This document shows positions 12,166-24,500 of a DNA stretch of 64,000 nt, in pieces. This DNA comes from Eutrigla gurnardus (lineage: Eukaryota > Chordata > Actinopteri > Perciformes > Triglidae), in contig OY741264.1 of assembly GCA_963514095.1 (NCBI GenBank), forward strand, positions 17,606,827 through 17,670,826, in the 5' to 3' direction. Numbering within the stretch: position 1 is the first letter of the stretch; every line of letters starts with the position of its first letter. The notes beneath the pieces were generated by a model that saw only the letters and a list, made by a program, of their open reading frames with translations, did no database searches and was not told where the DNA came from. Made by a program: the position numbers and the translations under genes.

Positions 12166-13980
12166 AATTAAAACTGCGAGCAGTATCGTGACGGGCCCTC
12201 GCTCATATGCGGTCGTGGAGTGCCTGCGGTCACAGGGCAGTGTCGTGGACGCTGCCCTTGGCGCGGCCGCCTCTCGTGGCGCAAGTCGAGACACAAGCGA
12301 TGGACACCGAAAGGCATCCGTCTCTCACGTGCGGTCGTGGAGTGCCTGCATTCACACGCGTGGCAGCCGCCTACCTGTGCAGCGGCCACCTCCTCGTGGC
12401 GCAAGTTTAGACACAAGCGATTGAATTCAAAGCCATCTGTTTGTCACATACACACATGTTCATGCCTTCCTGACATCTCTCCTCCTCCCCCTAGTGTGAC
12501 CTCTCCTCCTCCCCCTGTCTCCTCCTTTCAGGCTGAAATGAGAGGAATTAGTTTAAAAGAATCAGGTGTGGCTTTTACTTGGAAAAAGTCACAAAATCAA
12601 TGACATTTCCTGTCACCAGTAGGTGGCGCTCTGACTGTGAGTGAATATCAACGTGCAGATGTGTTCAGGAAGGAACTCTTATCAAGTGTGCACAGTTTGG
12701 AGCAGATCAGAGAACAAACACTGAAGTTATAATGTTTATGGCAGAGTTCAAGTGACAGCTGTGTGAGGTGCATGTGGAGATGTATGCCATCTCTCCTCCT
12801 GGCTGATTTACACACTTGGCTAAAAACATTTTTTTACCTACTTTATGTTAACTTTAGGCGGTAGGTCCAAGAGGCTTTTTTGTACATCTCAAAATTATTT
12901 CATGCGTGTACGCTCAACCTAGAGGGGGGGCTGTTGCTCAGAAAAAGGGCCTAAAATCAGTAACATTTCATGTCGCCATTAGGTGGCGCTCTACCTGTCA
13001 GTTAAAATTGCAGTGCAGTTGTGTTCAGGACGTGATTGTTAACAAGCATGAATATTTTGGAGCAGATCGGAGAAGAAACGGTGAAGTTATAACAGCTTTA
13101 ATGCCAATGGCGAAGCTTGAAAATAGTAGCGCAGTCATGGCGTCGGCGTGGCCACGCCCCTAGACTTTTGGAGCATCTTTGACCAACTTTTTGTCCTTAA
13201 GGCCTTTCCAACAACATATCCAATTTTGGTATCAATCGGATCAACGGTATAGGACAAGTTCGATTTTGTACGACCCCTGTGAATGGCCAAAAACAGCCAA
13301 AAACGGCCAAAAATGGCACTTTTTGGAAATTTGTGGCAGCGCCAAACATTACCCAATTTTGATGAAACTTTACATGCATGTTTTTTGACGCTATGGCAAC
13401 ATAGATTTCGAGTTTCGTAATTTTAGAGGCAAAGGTTATAGAGTTATGCTAATTGCATTTTGGTAGCCCAACCCTCTAATGTTCATTGGCCGATATCTTC
13501 TGATTAAATGCATATTTTTAAAACATTCGAACCATAACCTCAGCTAGGTCTAACGAGTATGGGTACCAAATTCCGTCCAAATCGGACCAACGGTGTCCGA
13601 GAACTGCGCAACTTCCTTTTTTTCATAAAATCCAAGATGGCGGAAAATTTTCCCAGGCGGACTTTTGTACTCCCATGGCTTTTTTGTAGAGGAGACTTGT
13701 CTGCATATGTGTGCAAAGTTTCATGTCAATCGGACTTACGGTGCGGCGGGGATGGCGAATCTCCCACTAGGTGGCGCTAGCGAGCAACTTTTTCGTGACC
13801 GACGCCAAATTCTCAAATTTTTCGCCAGACCCTATAGACACTCCAATTTACGTTAGTTTTTTTTCATGCGAAGGCCCCCAAAACGCAGGTCGAACATGTG
13901 TAAGAATAATAAGAAACATTCGAATAACAATAGGGCTTTGCAGCCCGACGTTGTCGGCGCTCGGGCCCTAACCCTAATTA
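12166..13980. repeat. 1.8-kb unclassified interspersed repeat
   Basis: One repeat unit seems to run from AATTAAAACTGCGAGCAG to a GC-rich end (GGGCTTTGCAGCCCGACG, then GGGCCCTAACCCTAATTA). Hallmarks are three AGGTGGCGCT motifs (about 12621, 12981 and 13770) and repeated phrases such as CAATCGGACTTACGGT. The start holds a 122-bp tandem duplication (units at 12208 and 12330). Several 60-130-codon frames overlap on both strands here, which I read as chance in GC-rich sequence. A Helitron-like nature is possible (terminal hairpin, no inverted ends), but I cannot prove it. Confidence 0.5.
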
Positions 13981-14002
13981 AATGAAACACAATGGCAGTA
14001 GG

Positions 14003-14181
14003 GCTGCACGGTGGTGTATTGGGTAGCACTGTTGCCTCACAGCGAGAGGGTCCCGGGTTTGATTCCCGGGTTGGCCCCGAGTTCCTTCTATGTGGAGTTT
14101 GCATGTTCTCCCCGTGTAAGCATGGGTTCCCTCCCACAGTCCAAAGACATGCATGATGGGGATAGGTTAATTGATGACTCT
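14003..14181 (+). repeat. SINE-like repeat, tRNA-like head and conserved body
   Basis: It starts GGGCTGCACGGTGGTGTATT, has a tRNA B-box-like GGGTTTGATTCCC at about 14054, then the body GTGGAGTTTGCATGTTCTCC and CAGTCCAAAGACATGCATGA, and ends at a GGTTAATTGATGACTC phrase. This resembles the DANA/V-SINE type of fish SINE; the assignment is from memory of the family. Confidence 0.65.
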
Positions 14182-14953
14182 GAGGCCCATACACTTTTTT
14201 TCTCCGTTTTGCCTTGGCGTCGTTTCAAGAAAATCTGCGTCCACATGAATCCACTGAAAACGACTCAGCGCACTGTAGTACATATTCCAGGCCCTTATGT
14301 GGCGCTGTTTCTGCTACAAAAATGCAGAAGAAGAGACGGAGCGTGACCGGATGTTTGCCGTTGATAATGCCGTCAACGATCGTGTTTTATTTACAAAAAA
14401 ATAAAAGGGAAGCAAAAACCACAAAAAAAAACAAAAACGGATATTCCCAGCAAAAGAACAAAGAGAAAAAGGATATGAATTCACCTGGCTCTCTAGTCAC
14501 CTACTAGACTAGTATTGTATCACTTCCAACACTGAACACCTCTGTCGTGTTGGCTGGAGGCTTATATCTGATAGGCCCCTCCCTCCGGACCAACCAACTA
14601 TATAAAAACAGATGAATTAATGAAGCTTATCTTTCAGCCAGACAACTCTACAGGCAGTATTGTTCTTAACACAATTTACAAAACTATTAATATTTCACTA
14701 GCACAATACCTTAAGTAATTCATTTACACATGGAACCTTCCACCATTCTGCACCTTTGCCTTATTGTCACCGCATCTATAAGCGGCAGGCGAGTCTGGCT
14801 CTGTCTATGTAGATCGATCGATCGGTCCGTCCGTCCGTCCGTCCATCCATCCATCCATCTATCCATCAGTGGTCAGCTGGGCCTTCATTACAGGAACAGC
14901 CCTGTTTTTCCTACAATGAAGCAGAATGGAACACTGAAACAACATTTCACTTA
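14182..14953. other. Unassigned sequence with a tetranucleotide microsatellite
   Basis: About 14190-14345 looks repeat-derived (compare 10980-11060). A (GATC)n, (GTCC)n, (ATCC)n tract lies at 14810-14872. No gene is seen. Confidence 0.5.
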
Positions 14954-15246
14954 CAGTTTTTTTCAACTGCTTACACACTAATTCAAAAGTATTACACAGT
15001 TAGCAAAACTGTTAAAAGAAGGAAAAAGGCAAATTAGCACAACTATAAGCACATTATCAACCTTACACTGTTTACAAAACAACACACAACAGCAATTTGC
15101 AAAACACTAAACACACTTGTATACATTACACACAGAAATATATCATGATGTCACTTCCTTGCAATACCAAAGCATTGACTGAAATGACCACACCCTCCAA
15201 CCACTTGTTTCCAAACAGCCATCAGGTGTGCAAACACTTGTTTGCG

Positions 15247-15406
15247 TAATTATATACACACCAATCAGTTTTATAAGTTAATTATATAAACCCCAATCAG
15301 GTTTGTAAGTTAATTATATAAACCCCAATCAGGTTTAAAAGTTAATTATACACATACCAATCAGGTTTATAAGTTAATTATATACACACCAATCAGGTTT
15401 ATAAGC
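15247..15406. repeat. Five 32-bp tandem repeats inside the mariner element
   Basis: The units begin TAATTATA at 15247, 15279, 15311, 15343 and 15375, a constant 32-bp step, and each contains CCAATCAG. They lie between the left terminus and the transposase gene, so they could be subterminal binding sites, though that is inference. Identity is high but not perfect. Confidence 0.85.
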
Positions 15407-15792
15407 ACTTTATGAACACTGGTTGACCATTTTGTCATCCACGGACTGATGTAGATGAAGGAGGCTGACTCAGGAGTCCAGCTAAATGTTAGCTGATTCA
15501 CTGTAGCAAGCGTGATAATGACATTTCAACTACAAATAGGTAAAACTATCATCATATGAAAAACATATGTGTTTCAGTAATCAACTGCTTACAGTAATGT
15601 AGTATTTTACATGTAGATAAACAGATAGCTATACTTTACATATTCATCCTGAGGGAAATTTTATAATGCACTTTATGCACTATATCAGCACTTCTGTTAT
15701 CCTCTCCTGTGAAATTACTGTATACTGTACTAAATATTGTTGTTGTTTTTTCTGCACAGGATTGAGGGTGGACAACAAGGGGGAAGGGGTCC

Positions 15793-16681
15793 ATGTTCAC
15801 AGACCAGCAAGAGAGAGAGAGAGAGAGAGAGAGAGATCATAACCCTGGTTTTTCCAGATTATCCATCTCTGTATCAACCCTGCCACGCATCCTGAAAAAG
15901 CATCACATGCCTTTTGAGCGAAATTCAGCAAGAGTAAAACAGCTGCAGCATGAATATGCAGAGGTATGTGCTGTTCACTTTAGCAGTGTGATCTTGCACA
16001 TGATCTTTTATGGTACTGTATAATAGATACACTGAACTACACAATATTGCCTATATGATACTGTTTTTCAGAGAGTTTTACAAATGGATGGAGAAGGCAT
16101 CCCGCCTGAATTTATTTACATAGATGAGACTGGGTTCAACCTCACAAAGGCACGAAGGAGAGGAAGAAACATCATTGGCCACTGGGCTATTATCAGTATG
16201 CCAGGGCAGCGTGGGGGTAATATTAACACTATTAATAGTATCACTTTGCGTCGCCATTACTCAGAATGGGCTCATCCACCGCCATGCCGAAATTGACCCT
16301 TATAATACACGCCTCATTCTTGCGTTGCAAAACCAATTGCACAACATCCTCACAGCAGTAAACCGAGCGGATCAATACTGGGACAATGTGACTTTCCACT
16401 GCTCTGCTGTTGTCCAAGATTGGTTTCGTCAACATCCACCATTTACTGTACTATACCTTGCACTATATTATCCGTTCCTTAACCCTATTGAGGAGTTTTT
16501 CTCGGCATGGCAGTGGAAGGTTTGTGATCTTCGTCCCCATGCTCAGTTTCCCCTAATCCAAGCCATGGAGGTGGTCTGTGACCATATTGACGCTGCAGCT
16601 GTACAAGGATGGATTCGTCATTCAAGACAATTCTTTCCTAGGTGCTTTGGCAATGAGGACATAGCTTGCAACGTTGATTAA
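15793..16681 (+). pseudogene. Mariner/IS630 transposase, two exons, frameshifted
   Basis: Exon 1 ends at 15963 with the phrase VKQLQHEYAE. An intron of 108 bp (15964-16071, GTATGT...TTTTCAG) joins in phase to RVLQMDGEGIPPEFIYIDE. The DDE triad is visible: D in IYIDETGFN, D in YWDNVTFH, E in FLNPIEEFF, then the family's C-terminal WIRHSRQFFPRCF. The stop is at 16679-16681. Exon 1 is damaged: a (GA)n run at 15811-15835 replaces part of the DNA-binding region, giving repeated RE residues. A frameshift lies between about 16225 and 16255, since the first frame carries GQRGGNI and the second resumes at ITQNGLIHRHAEIDPYNT. The cut-and-paste enzyme is therefore inactive. The family is widespread in fish. 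Confidence 0.8.
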
Positions 16682-17212
16682 TTTTTCTGGCCTTTTTTAA
16701 CTATAATTGTAATCTTGATTCTCTGATATTTGAATTTACAGTACAGTACTCTAAAGTGTTGCTATGTTCTGTTATGAATCTGACATGTTTTGTTACGTAT
16801 GAAGCTCCATGTTGACATTTTGGGCATGGAGAGAAATACATTCAATTTTCATCAGTCTGCAACTTTGGTCTTGTGTAGTGTTTGGTGAATTTATATTAAT
16901 ACTGTATATTTGTACCTTCTCTGTGTACTTTGCTTATAGCAGCCTAATATAATCATTGGGAAGTAGAAGTGCTAAAAGTATTGTGGATTTATCACAGCAG
17001 TCTGTAACTTGTTCAAACAGGATAGTCACATGAAACATGTGTTTATATGGTAACAAAGTATGGTTTTTATAAAGAAGTGTATATTTTTTAGTGTTTCATT
17101 TTGCCAAAAAAAATGGTATTCTGCAAATGGGGTGTGTGATTCTGTTGTGTGTAGTGTTTTGAATAAACAAGCACTGTTTTCAAAATTGTGTTTCAGCAAT
17201 CGAGAAAAACTA

Positions 17213-18412
17213 TAATCCCACCAGTCCCTTGTGGCTGCAACTGAGAATATTGCAGGTGAGTCTTTCAGTTAGGAACCCTCCTAATCAATAAGGACTTTTC
17301 TGCACATTGTGGTTCTTTCACCCAGTGGCCTCATATCCAGCAGCAGGGTTCCCTCGAGGTCTGCATCATTTTCACAACGAAACAATGGTCCTCCCACACT
17401 CTGCCCGAGGGCCTCCTTCCATTTGTGCCCCCCGCTGGCCCACACTTAACTCACAGGTGCTGCTATCATTGTACTTTTATAAAATATTAACATTTAATTG
17501 AAAATGACAGTGCAAATATGACCTGCATGAAACCCTTTACTTTGCTGAAGCAAAACATAGGTAAGAGACATTATTTAAGGTAGTTACTGTGAATATGTTA
17601 AAAACGCGCTTTCTAGGATAATTGTGGTAAATTTGAAACACATAATCTGTGCACATAATCTCATACTGCATTGTTAAATAATATATGCATTGAGAATAGC
17701 ACTGCAAGTGACCCGTATTCTGCAGTGCCATAATGACAGACAAGAATTGCGTTCATGTCTAGTTGAGAAAAGAGATTCAGACCCAGTCACCTGCAGGCTC
17801 AGTGCGTGTGTATGTGTGTGTATGTGTACAGTGTGTACTGTCTAGCAACAGTCCATACAGGCCATAGAGTGACTCAGGTGGTGGATGGTTCAATCGGCAA
17901 GTTATGGATTGTAATGCATGAAACACATTGCAGGAGATAACTTCATGGCCCCAAAAAAAAAATCAAAAGTCTGTGCATATATTAGTGCTCCCTTCAATGC
18001 CTTCTACAGTATGTCAGACCATAATTAATTAAAGACTGATCATTTAAAGGCTCTTCCTACTGCTCCTGAATTGAATGCATTTGTATGACACCCTGGGCCT
18101 GTGCTGACCAAGGTGTGGAAATCAGGATACAGTGGTGATCATCACAGATGGACAGGCTGTCATTTTGTGTTTACAACCTTCTGAATCGAAAGTTAAATGT
18201 TCCAATGTGTGTGCAACAGAGAACCAACTGCATTAGCCATTTGTTCAAAAACAATAAAAGAAATGTTTATGCTGCACACTCATATGAGGCAGCTGTCACT
18301 CTGGTTGTCACCGTTAGTGGAGACTCTGGTCTGCATACAGATAAAGCACAGTTACATTGAATATTTATTTTTAAAACAAAACCTTACACCTCATATCACT
18401 GCATGAAAAGTG
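17213..18412. other. Unassigned sequence
   Basis: Nothing recognised. A TGTGTATGTG-type tract lies near 17803-17842. No frame has a domain. Confidence 0.4.
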
Positions 18413-18827
18413 GGATTTTCGTCAGTTAGCGGCCCTGTAAATTGACGTGGAAGTTCAGGTTTACGACTGCAAACGGCAATTTGCAGGAAACACCGAAAAC
18501 TGACGTAAATTGCCGGGAATTGACGTGGGCCTTGCTTGGCAGTTGTCCCCCCATGACCCCCCTCCCCGTAATCCTAGGGGAGGCTTTAACATGTAAATGA
18601 AAATGCTGTGAGCTATACAAATGCAAATCAGGGTAGCAGGGGGAGTTTTCCCCCAGGTGACATTTTTCTGAAAGGTGTTAACTTCATTTCATCTTCATTC
18701 AAAGATATAACTTAATTTCATCTTCATTCAAAGATACACAAAACAATTTGCTTCAACAATTACTTTTAATCAGGCTTTGCCACAAAGGTAAAATGTACAT
18801 TCATGCAAACAACATCACAGTGTCCTA
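18413..18827. other. Probable repeat remnant
   Basis: AAATTGACGTGG, AACTGACGTAAATTGCCGGG and similar phrases alternate in a way seen in transposon subterminal regions, and a 33-bp stretch (AACTTCATTTCATCTTCATTC at 18680) is repeated in tandem at about 18711. The class is unknown. Confidence 0.35.
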
Positions 18828-19178
18828 GAGCTCAACCACTGTGCATAGTGGTATGACTACAGTGACCCTTTCTGTGCTTAAATGCACAGTGGATGTGTTA
18901 ACCACACATCTCCCAGCAATGCGCTCAACAGGCAGAAATGATGCTGGGTATGACGTGTCTGTTCCCTGCAAGCTCCAAACTTCTATTGGCTTTCCGTAAA
19001 AATGTCTGTCCGGATGGGGATGAAGCCAGGAAAGTTGCGCAGTAACATGTTTAAATGCAGTACCTTTTGACACAACATTAACAACTATAAACTGCTTTAT
19101 AATGGCTGGTCGTAGTTCTGCTAGAGGGTCAAGGATGGGTTCATAGATCATAGATCTCGGCTGTGTTCGAAATGGCAT
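18828..19178 (-). CDS. Unidentified repeat-derived reading frame (C-terminal piece)
   Basis: This is a 117-codon minus-strand frame. The first residues (MPFRTQPRS) come from the neighbouring inverted-repeat end and are unlikely to be genuine. From about residue 14 the text (EPILDPLAELRPAIIKQF) reads like real protein, and the end holds the phrases WLHPHPDRHFYGKPIEVW and ASFLPVERIAGRC, followed by a V/P-rich strand. That layout recalls the C-termini of large TE-encoded proteins in animals, but I cannot name the family. It stops at 18828. It may be a 5'-truncated copy cut by the element that starts near 19160. Confidence 0.35.
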
Positions 19179-19381
19179 ACTAACGTCCTACTCGTACTTA
19201 ATTGTGACGTAAATTTGAGTACGTAGTGCGTTCACATACAATAGTATGTGAATTTGTGCACGCGAGAAATGCCCGGATGTATACTGCATTGGCAAGAATT
19301 TCTGAGTACAGCGGACCTTGCTAAATCTACTCAACTTCCCAAAATGCATTGCGGCTCGTCTGACTTCACAAGTTTTGGATA
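19160..19381. repeat. Inverted-repeat-like end upstream of the multi-exon TE gene
   Basis: The sequence GGCTGTGTTCGAAATGGCAT and the following TACGT-rich tract resemble the ends of a fish DNA transposon. It directly precedes a start codon at 19382 and could hold its promoter. The matching opposite end was not found downstream of 20919, where an AT microsatellite begins. Confidence 0.4.
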
Positions 19382-20919
19382 ATGGCGGACGACTGCGGTG
19401 ATTCTGGCGAGGAGCCCGACACAAACCGCGTACACATGTAAGTATACTGTAACATGACTTTTATGTTTCCAGCTGACTTTTAAATCGTATTGATAATGAA
19501 CGTTACTTTATTGTTGTTGGCATTGTACGTTAACGTTACGAATCGAAGGTCCTGCCAGCCGGCTAGCCTACTGACGCTAATTTACCATAGAGGTTAGCGA
19601 GCGTAACCGAAGCGGCAAATGTGCCGTTTTTACCGACGTTAACTAATAATATAGTGCTTATGTTAAACCGTGGTTATATATTTACTAACGGTGATTAATA
19701 ACGCCGTGCACCGTTGTCCGTTAAAGGGGCGGATGCAGACACCGGGCGCCTCATTCAGTGGAGGGAACGAGGAGGAGACGTTCACGTTCACCGGCAGCAG
19801 GGATGCTGCTCTGAGAGGCTTCACTTAAGAAAATGTGGTTTAAATGTTATAATTCTTATATCCAGGACTGCTGGAGACTCTCAGGATGATTGCGGTAAGA
19901 ATATGTTCGGTGACTGCTAGCTAAGCTAAAATTAGCAAAGCAAGCCCAAGCTAAAAGTAGCTTAAAAGCTAATAGTCCAAGCTAAAAGTAGCATAGTAGC
20001 CTTGTAAAAGAACAAGAGAGAGGAACCAGTGTAACGTTAAGTTGCTTTGTTAAGTGTACGTTGTTGGTCTTTTACAGGAAGCAGTACGCCGTCTTCACAA
20101 CTCGGAGACGAATTGTAGGCGCTACGAACCGGAGCAAGGGTACGATTTAAAGAATATGCTTTCATTCTGCTGTATAAGGAAATAGATGCGTTAACAGTAG
20201 ATACCGATCTTAACTGTTCATTTTGTTTTCACAGACGAACCTCGCCTCATAACGAAGCTGTGACCTCTTACTTGCTCGGAGCTTTGTCCGCAAGTCCGGA
20301 TTTCTATGACGCTGATAGTGACGCCATTGTGTGTAAGTAACTTTTACTGTTTTCTTCTTCCTTGTTTTAATTTTACTGTGACTTAAGTTTTCTTATTCAT
20401 ACCACTCATTTAATTGTTTTCCAGCTGCCTGTAAGACATACTATGAAACGGTACGCAGGAGCTTCAGACACACACAGCCTGATCTCGCATCGCAGGCGGA
20501 AGCTGTGAAGAGGTCAGCTCGGAGTCGTTCCAGGAGAAAGAGGGTAAGACTTATTAGATTTATTAGATCCGTTTTTGGTCAATGTGACCAAACCTACCTA
20601 AACCTATTTTCAGGTGCATTAATAGATGTGTTGTGTCCATGCGCAGTGCATCGCGCAGTACTGATTGTCTTTATTGATTGTTTTACAGCTGCTGGAAGCG
20701 AGACGGAGTGTGCTTGCTGGCGATGAGGTGGACCGTTGGAAGTGCGCCACCACAGACATGATGTCTGATGAGGAGGACGGCGTCGTTGGCGGGGTGTCTG
20801 GATGGATTGTGCGACCTCCATCCTCTCGTAGCCAGGAGCTCACCGAGCTCTGTGCGACTCTACAGTCGCGATTAGAGAAGACTCCCAAGTACAGGGCCAC
20901 GCACCGCAGGCGGCTGTAA
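19382..20919 (+). CDS. Multi-exon TE-type gene resembling C14orf93-like proteins
   Basis: Five exons with GT-AG borders are visible: 19382-19437 (MADDCGDSGEEPD, donor GTAAGT), 19866-19894, 20078-20139, 20235-20332, 20425-20543 and the last, 20689-20919, making six if the first is counted. From 19866 on, all junction phases match and the joined frame is open to TAA at 20919. The C-terminal part shows TYYETVRRSFRH, a basic stretch (SARSRSRRKR), then VDRWKCATTDMMSDEED and WIVRPPSSRSQELTELC, the pattern I know from C14orf93-like proteins abundant in fish and often TE-borne. No catalytic motif is seen, so it may be an accessory or DNA-binding protein. The exon between 19437 and 19866 is unclear: 19725-19830 has fragments of a Myb/MADF-like domain (LIQWRE; FTGSRDAALRGF) in two frames. 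The link to exon 1 is thus unproven. Confidence 0.6.
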
Positions 20920-21001
20920 AATTGACCAAATTCGGACAGAATGTCGCCAGTTCATTTGTTTGTTGTGTGGGCAAATTTGTACAGTTGTGTGTTGTGTTGT
21001 C

Positions 21002-21007
21002 AATAAA
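21002..21007 (+). promoter_or_regulatory. Polyadenylation signal AATAAA
   Basis: AATAAA lies 83 bases after the stop codon of the multi-exon gene, and a T/G-rich stretch follows, as expected for a vertebrate 3' end. Confidence 0.55.
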
Positions 21008-21084
21008 GCTCTTTCTTTGAATACTTCCTCCTGGCAATTCAATAAATTCATTCATATTTATATTTATAAATAAATAAAAATAAA

Positions 21085-21540
<456 letters not shown>

Positions 21541-24500
21541 TCCAATCCTGAGTGAGGATATTCAAGCCATCTCTGGCCAGGCGGGGTTTCGCCGCTATTC
21601 ATATGCTAATTAGAGCCTTCGCTGTGGTTCGTTTCCGACAATTTTCGGCACAGACGAACGCGGCGTTCGCAGCCTGTAAATTGTCATTAACTCCCGAAAA
21701 TTAGGGAGATTTTCGGGCGTTTACTGGATCACATTCTGTTTTGTACTAACAGTACGCAGGTTGCTTTTTACTAAGAGACTTTTTTCGAAATCTTTAAATG
21801 TGCGTTGTGTAAGATCTTGTCACTTTTGGAATGGACGACACACTGGTGGCAAAAAAAATTTCTTGTTGTGCCGTGCCAACCTGGAATTTATATCAGACAC
21901 TTCGATCACCAGTTTGTCCAAAACCAAAGGATTATCATACTGTATCTACTATTGTGAGCACCTGTTAACAAATTAACAAAATCCTTGATAAAGAAGCTTC
22001 GTTGAGGAGGCTGTAAAGGAGCTTTCCTTTACAGCCTGGCATCAAATTCTGAACAATATTCTCAATTTTCAAGTTCAACTTGATGACATGCCAGCCTACC
22101 AGTTCTGATGAGTGCTATACTAGAACTGATGGTTTGGTCCCATGTATCAGTCTTTTTTTCAGCAAAATTATTCATCAGCAAAGGGACTATTAGGTTTTGA
22201 TGAATTGTACCTTTTTGGGATTTGGGGATTAATTGATGATCAAATATTACCCCAAGGGCTCTGCAGCGGCTCTGAGCAGGTAATCACTTATTTTCAGACA
22301 GCTCAAGGTACAGCCAGGTGGGAAGGATGGGTTCCAATTTTTAAACTTCCATATGGGAAAAAATGAAGACATTCACACTGTCAAGCTGCTCCATTACCAT
22401 CCTTCACTCTGTCGACCTTAACCCACTCTTAATTAGCGCTGTGGTTCTCTTCTGTGGACCGCACAAGGATCCTTGGGTTGTGCTAGAAAACAGGGCTTTG
22501 TTATGGTGAGTGCTCACACAATCAGTGGAGGACTCATCAATCCATGTTGAAACAAGACTTGGAGTCAATCCAGGTCCTGCAGAGTGTAATTGTATATGAC
22601 GCAAGGACACATTCGTTTAAAGGACTAGGCAATATTCAACGTAGCTATTAGGGACATTTACAACCCTTTGTATTTATGGGTCCATTTCCCTGGCCAAACA
22701 CCGACAACATGCTCTTTTGTCCCAAGGAATATTACACATTAAGTATAGATGACAGAAAATGTTATCTAGATCAATCGTAATGGTTGGAATAAGATTATAA
22801 GCAGCATAAGGTGTTGTCCCAACAAAGCACATTTTCGTGAAGGTAAAGTAGTGGAAATGGCTGGTACTACAACATGGGTTCTCTGTATGTTATATGATAC
22901 AAGAAGTGAATTATAATAAAATAAGCCACTTAATCAATTAATTATTATTTGAGATACTAAGAGGGCAGGTAGAACATATTTCCCTGTTTAGGATGATGGG
23001 GCAAGTATTTCCTCAAAGTGTATTGAGAAAGCAGAGCAAAATTTTGAGCAATTCACTCAAATTTGACAACCATCCTTGGTAGTAAAATAAACTTTGTGTT
23101 TAATCACCTCGTACAGCTAGTGCTATTATGAAAGTGTCGCCTACTTGTGTAAGACGGAGCTTTCCAACTGAACTCTTTGACTTTGTATGAAATCCCGCCG
23201 CCTTCTAATTTCGTGTTACGTTCCATTTTATTTATTAGGGTGATTGATCTCAGTCTTGAACTGATATTTTACAGCTAAACATATGTACTGTAATAATTCT
23301 GTATCAATTGTTGAGATGGCTGGCAGGGGCATAACCCACACAGCTCATTAGTTTCAGTAAGCCCCTCCTGGCTACCGCCACGGGTCACACAGCCAAAATG
23401 GCTGCTGTGAAAGCGGCAGCAGCTATAGTGAGATTGCCTGTTTTCTATTTGATTGTGCACATATGCTGCCATCACTCAGATCAAAGAAAGATGTTCAGAC
23501 ATGTATGCACCTGGGTCTGGATCAAAGTGCAGGTAATGACAATCGTAGGATATCTGCTGGATTGAGTGACCCTTTCATAGAGTAGTGCAAATTTTGGAAA
23601 AACAAAACAAAACAAAAAACACATTAAAAATCCTGGCTCCACACCAACCCAGTAATTCACCTGTTCTTTTATTGGCGCATGGCCCAACCTTCCACCAAAT
23701 TTAAATCTCTTAAGTAGTGTTTGACTAACTTACAAACAAACAAGCAGAGGTAATTACGCAAATAAACATGGGCATGATTCATGTCAAAGGGACTCACAGT
23801 GACGCATTTCAGACATCCACATTCTTACCGAGCCTTCTGCTCACTACTTTACTGAACCACGTTTGTAACATAACACAAATCCCTCCTCTGTCTCTCTCTC
23901 TCTCTCTCTCTCTCTACCTCTGCCACTCTTCTTTTTTTTCTCAGTGGAGACAATTAAAGTGTGGCAGGTCTTCATTTAACAAGCGCCGTTTCACCTCGTA
24001 AGGAAGAGCACACGGCATTCTAATTAGTAGCAGACAACACAGGGGCTTCTTCACTGTTTTACCGGTTTTCCAATGGCAGCCCTAATGTAGCCTACCTGAC
24101 AGAAAAGGCACACTGGACCTGAAATTACAGGGATTAATGTTTCCAAGACTAAACATTTCAAATGGGTTCTCTGACGTGAGTGCCATGCATGGGAGCGGGC
24201 AGAAAATCCACTTACAGCATCATTGCATTGGCATTATTCACTCTTGAAAGTGCAGCACGTTTCAACAGGCTTCGCTGATGAATGTGCACTCCTTGCCAGG
24301 CAAACTTTAATTTGGAGCGTTTAGTGTTAGCTACACAATAATTGTCAGAATAAGGGGAAGGCGGAGAGGAGGACCAAAGGACAAGGCTGTGTAGCTGAAG
24401 CTGAGTAGAAATGTTAAATGGTTTCTTTGATCTATCTTCAGTACTTCCTTTTGAATAAACTGAATGCTTGTGAAATCCAACATTTACAAATATGTGCTTT

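Larger units (their letters stand above)
14954..17212 (+). mobile_element. Mariner/IS630-type DNA transposon, complete but dead
   Basis: The ends are inverted repeats: CAGTTTTTTTCAACTGCTTA on the left, and the reverse complement of CGAGAAAAACTA on the right. Both are flanked by the dinucleotide TA (14952-14953 and 17213-17214), the standard mariner target duplication. The element is 2259 bp. It carries a transposase pseudogene with an intron, five 32-bp tandem repeats upstream (15247-15406) and a (GA)n run. The DDE-type catalytic region is at the expected place. Confidence 0.8.

Noticed and set aside
12168..12603. Overlapping frames on both strands
   Set aside because: Open by GC richness and a 122-bp duplication in an interspersed repeat.
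15247..15406. CRISPR-like array
   Set aside because: The 32-bp units are contiguous tandem repeats without spacers, in a eukaryotic transposon.
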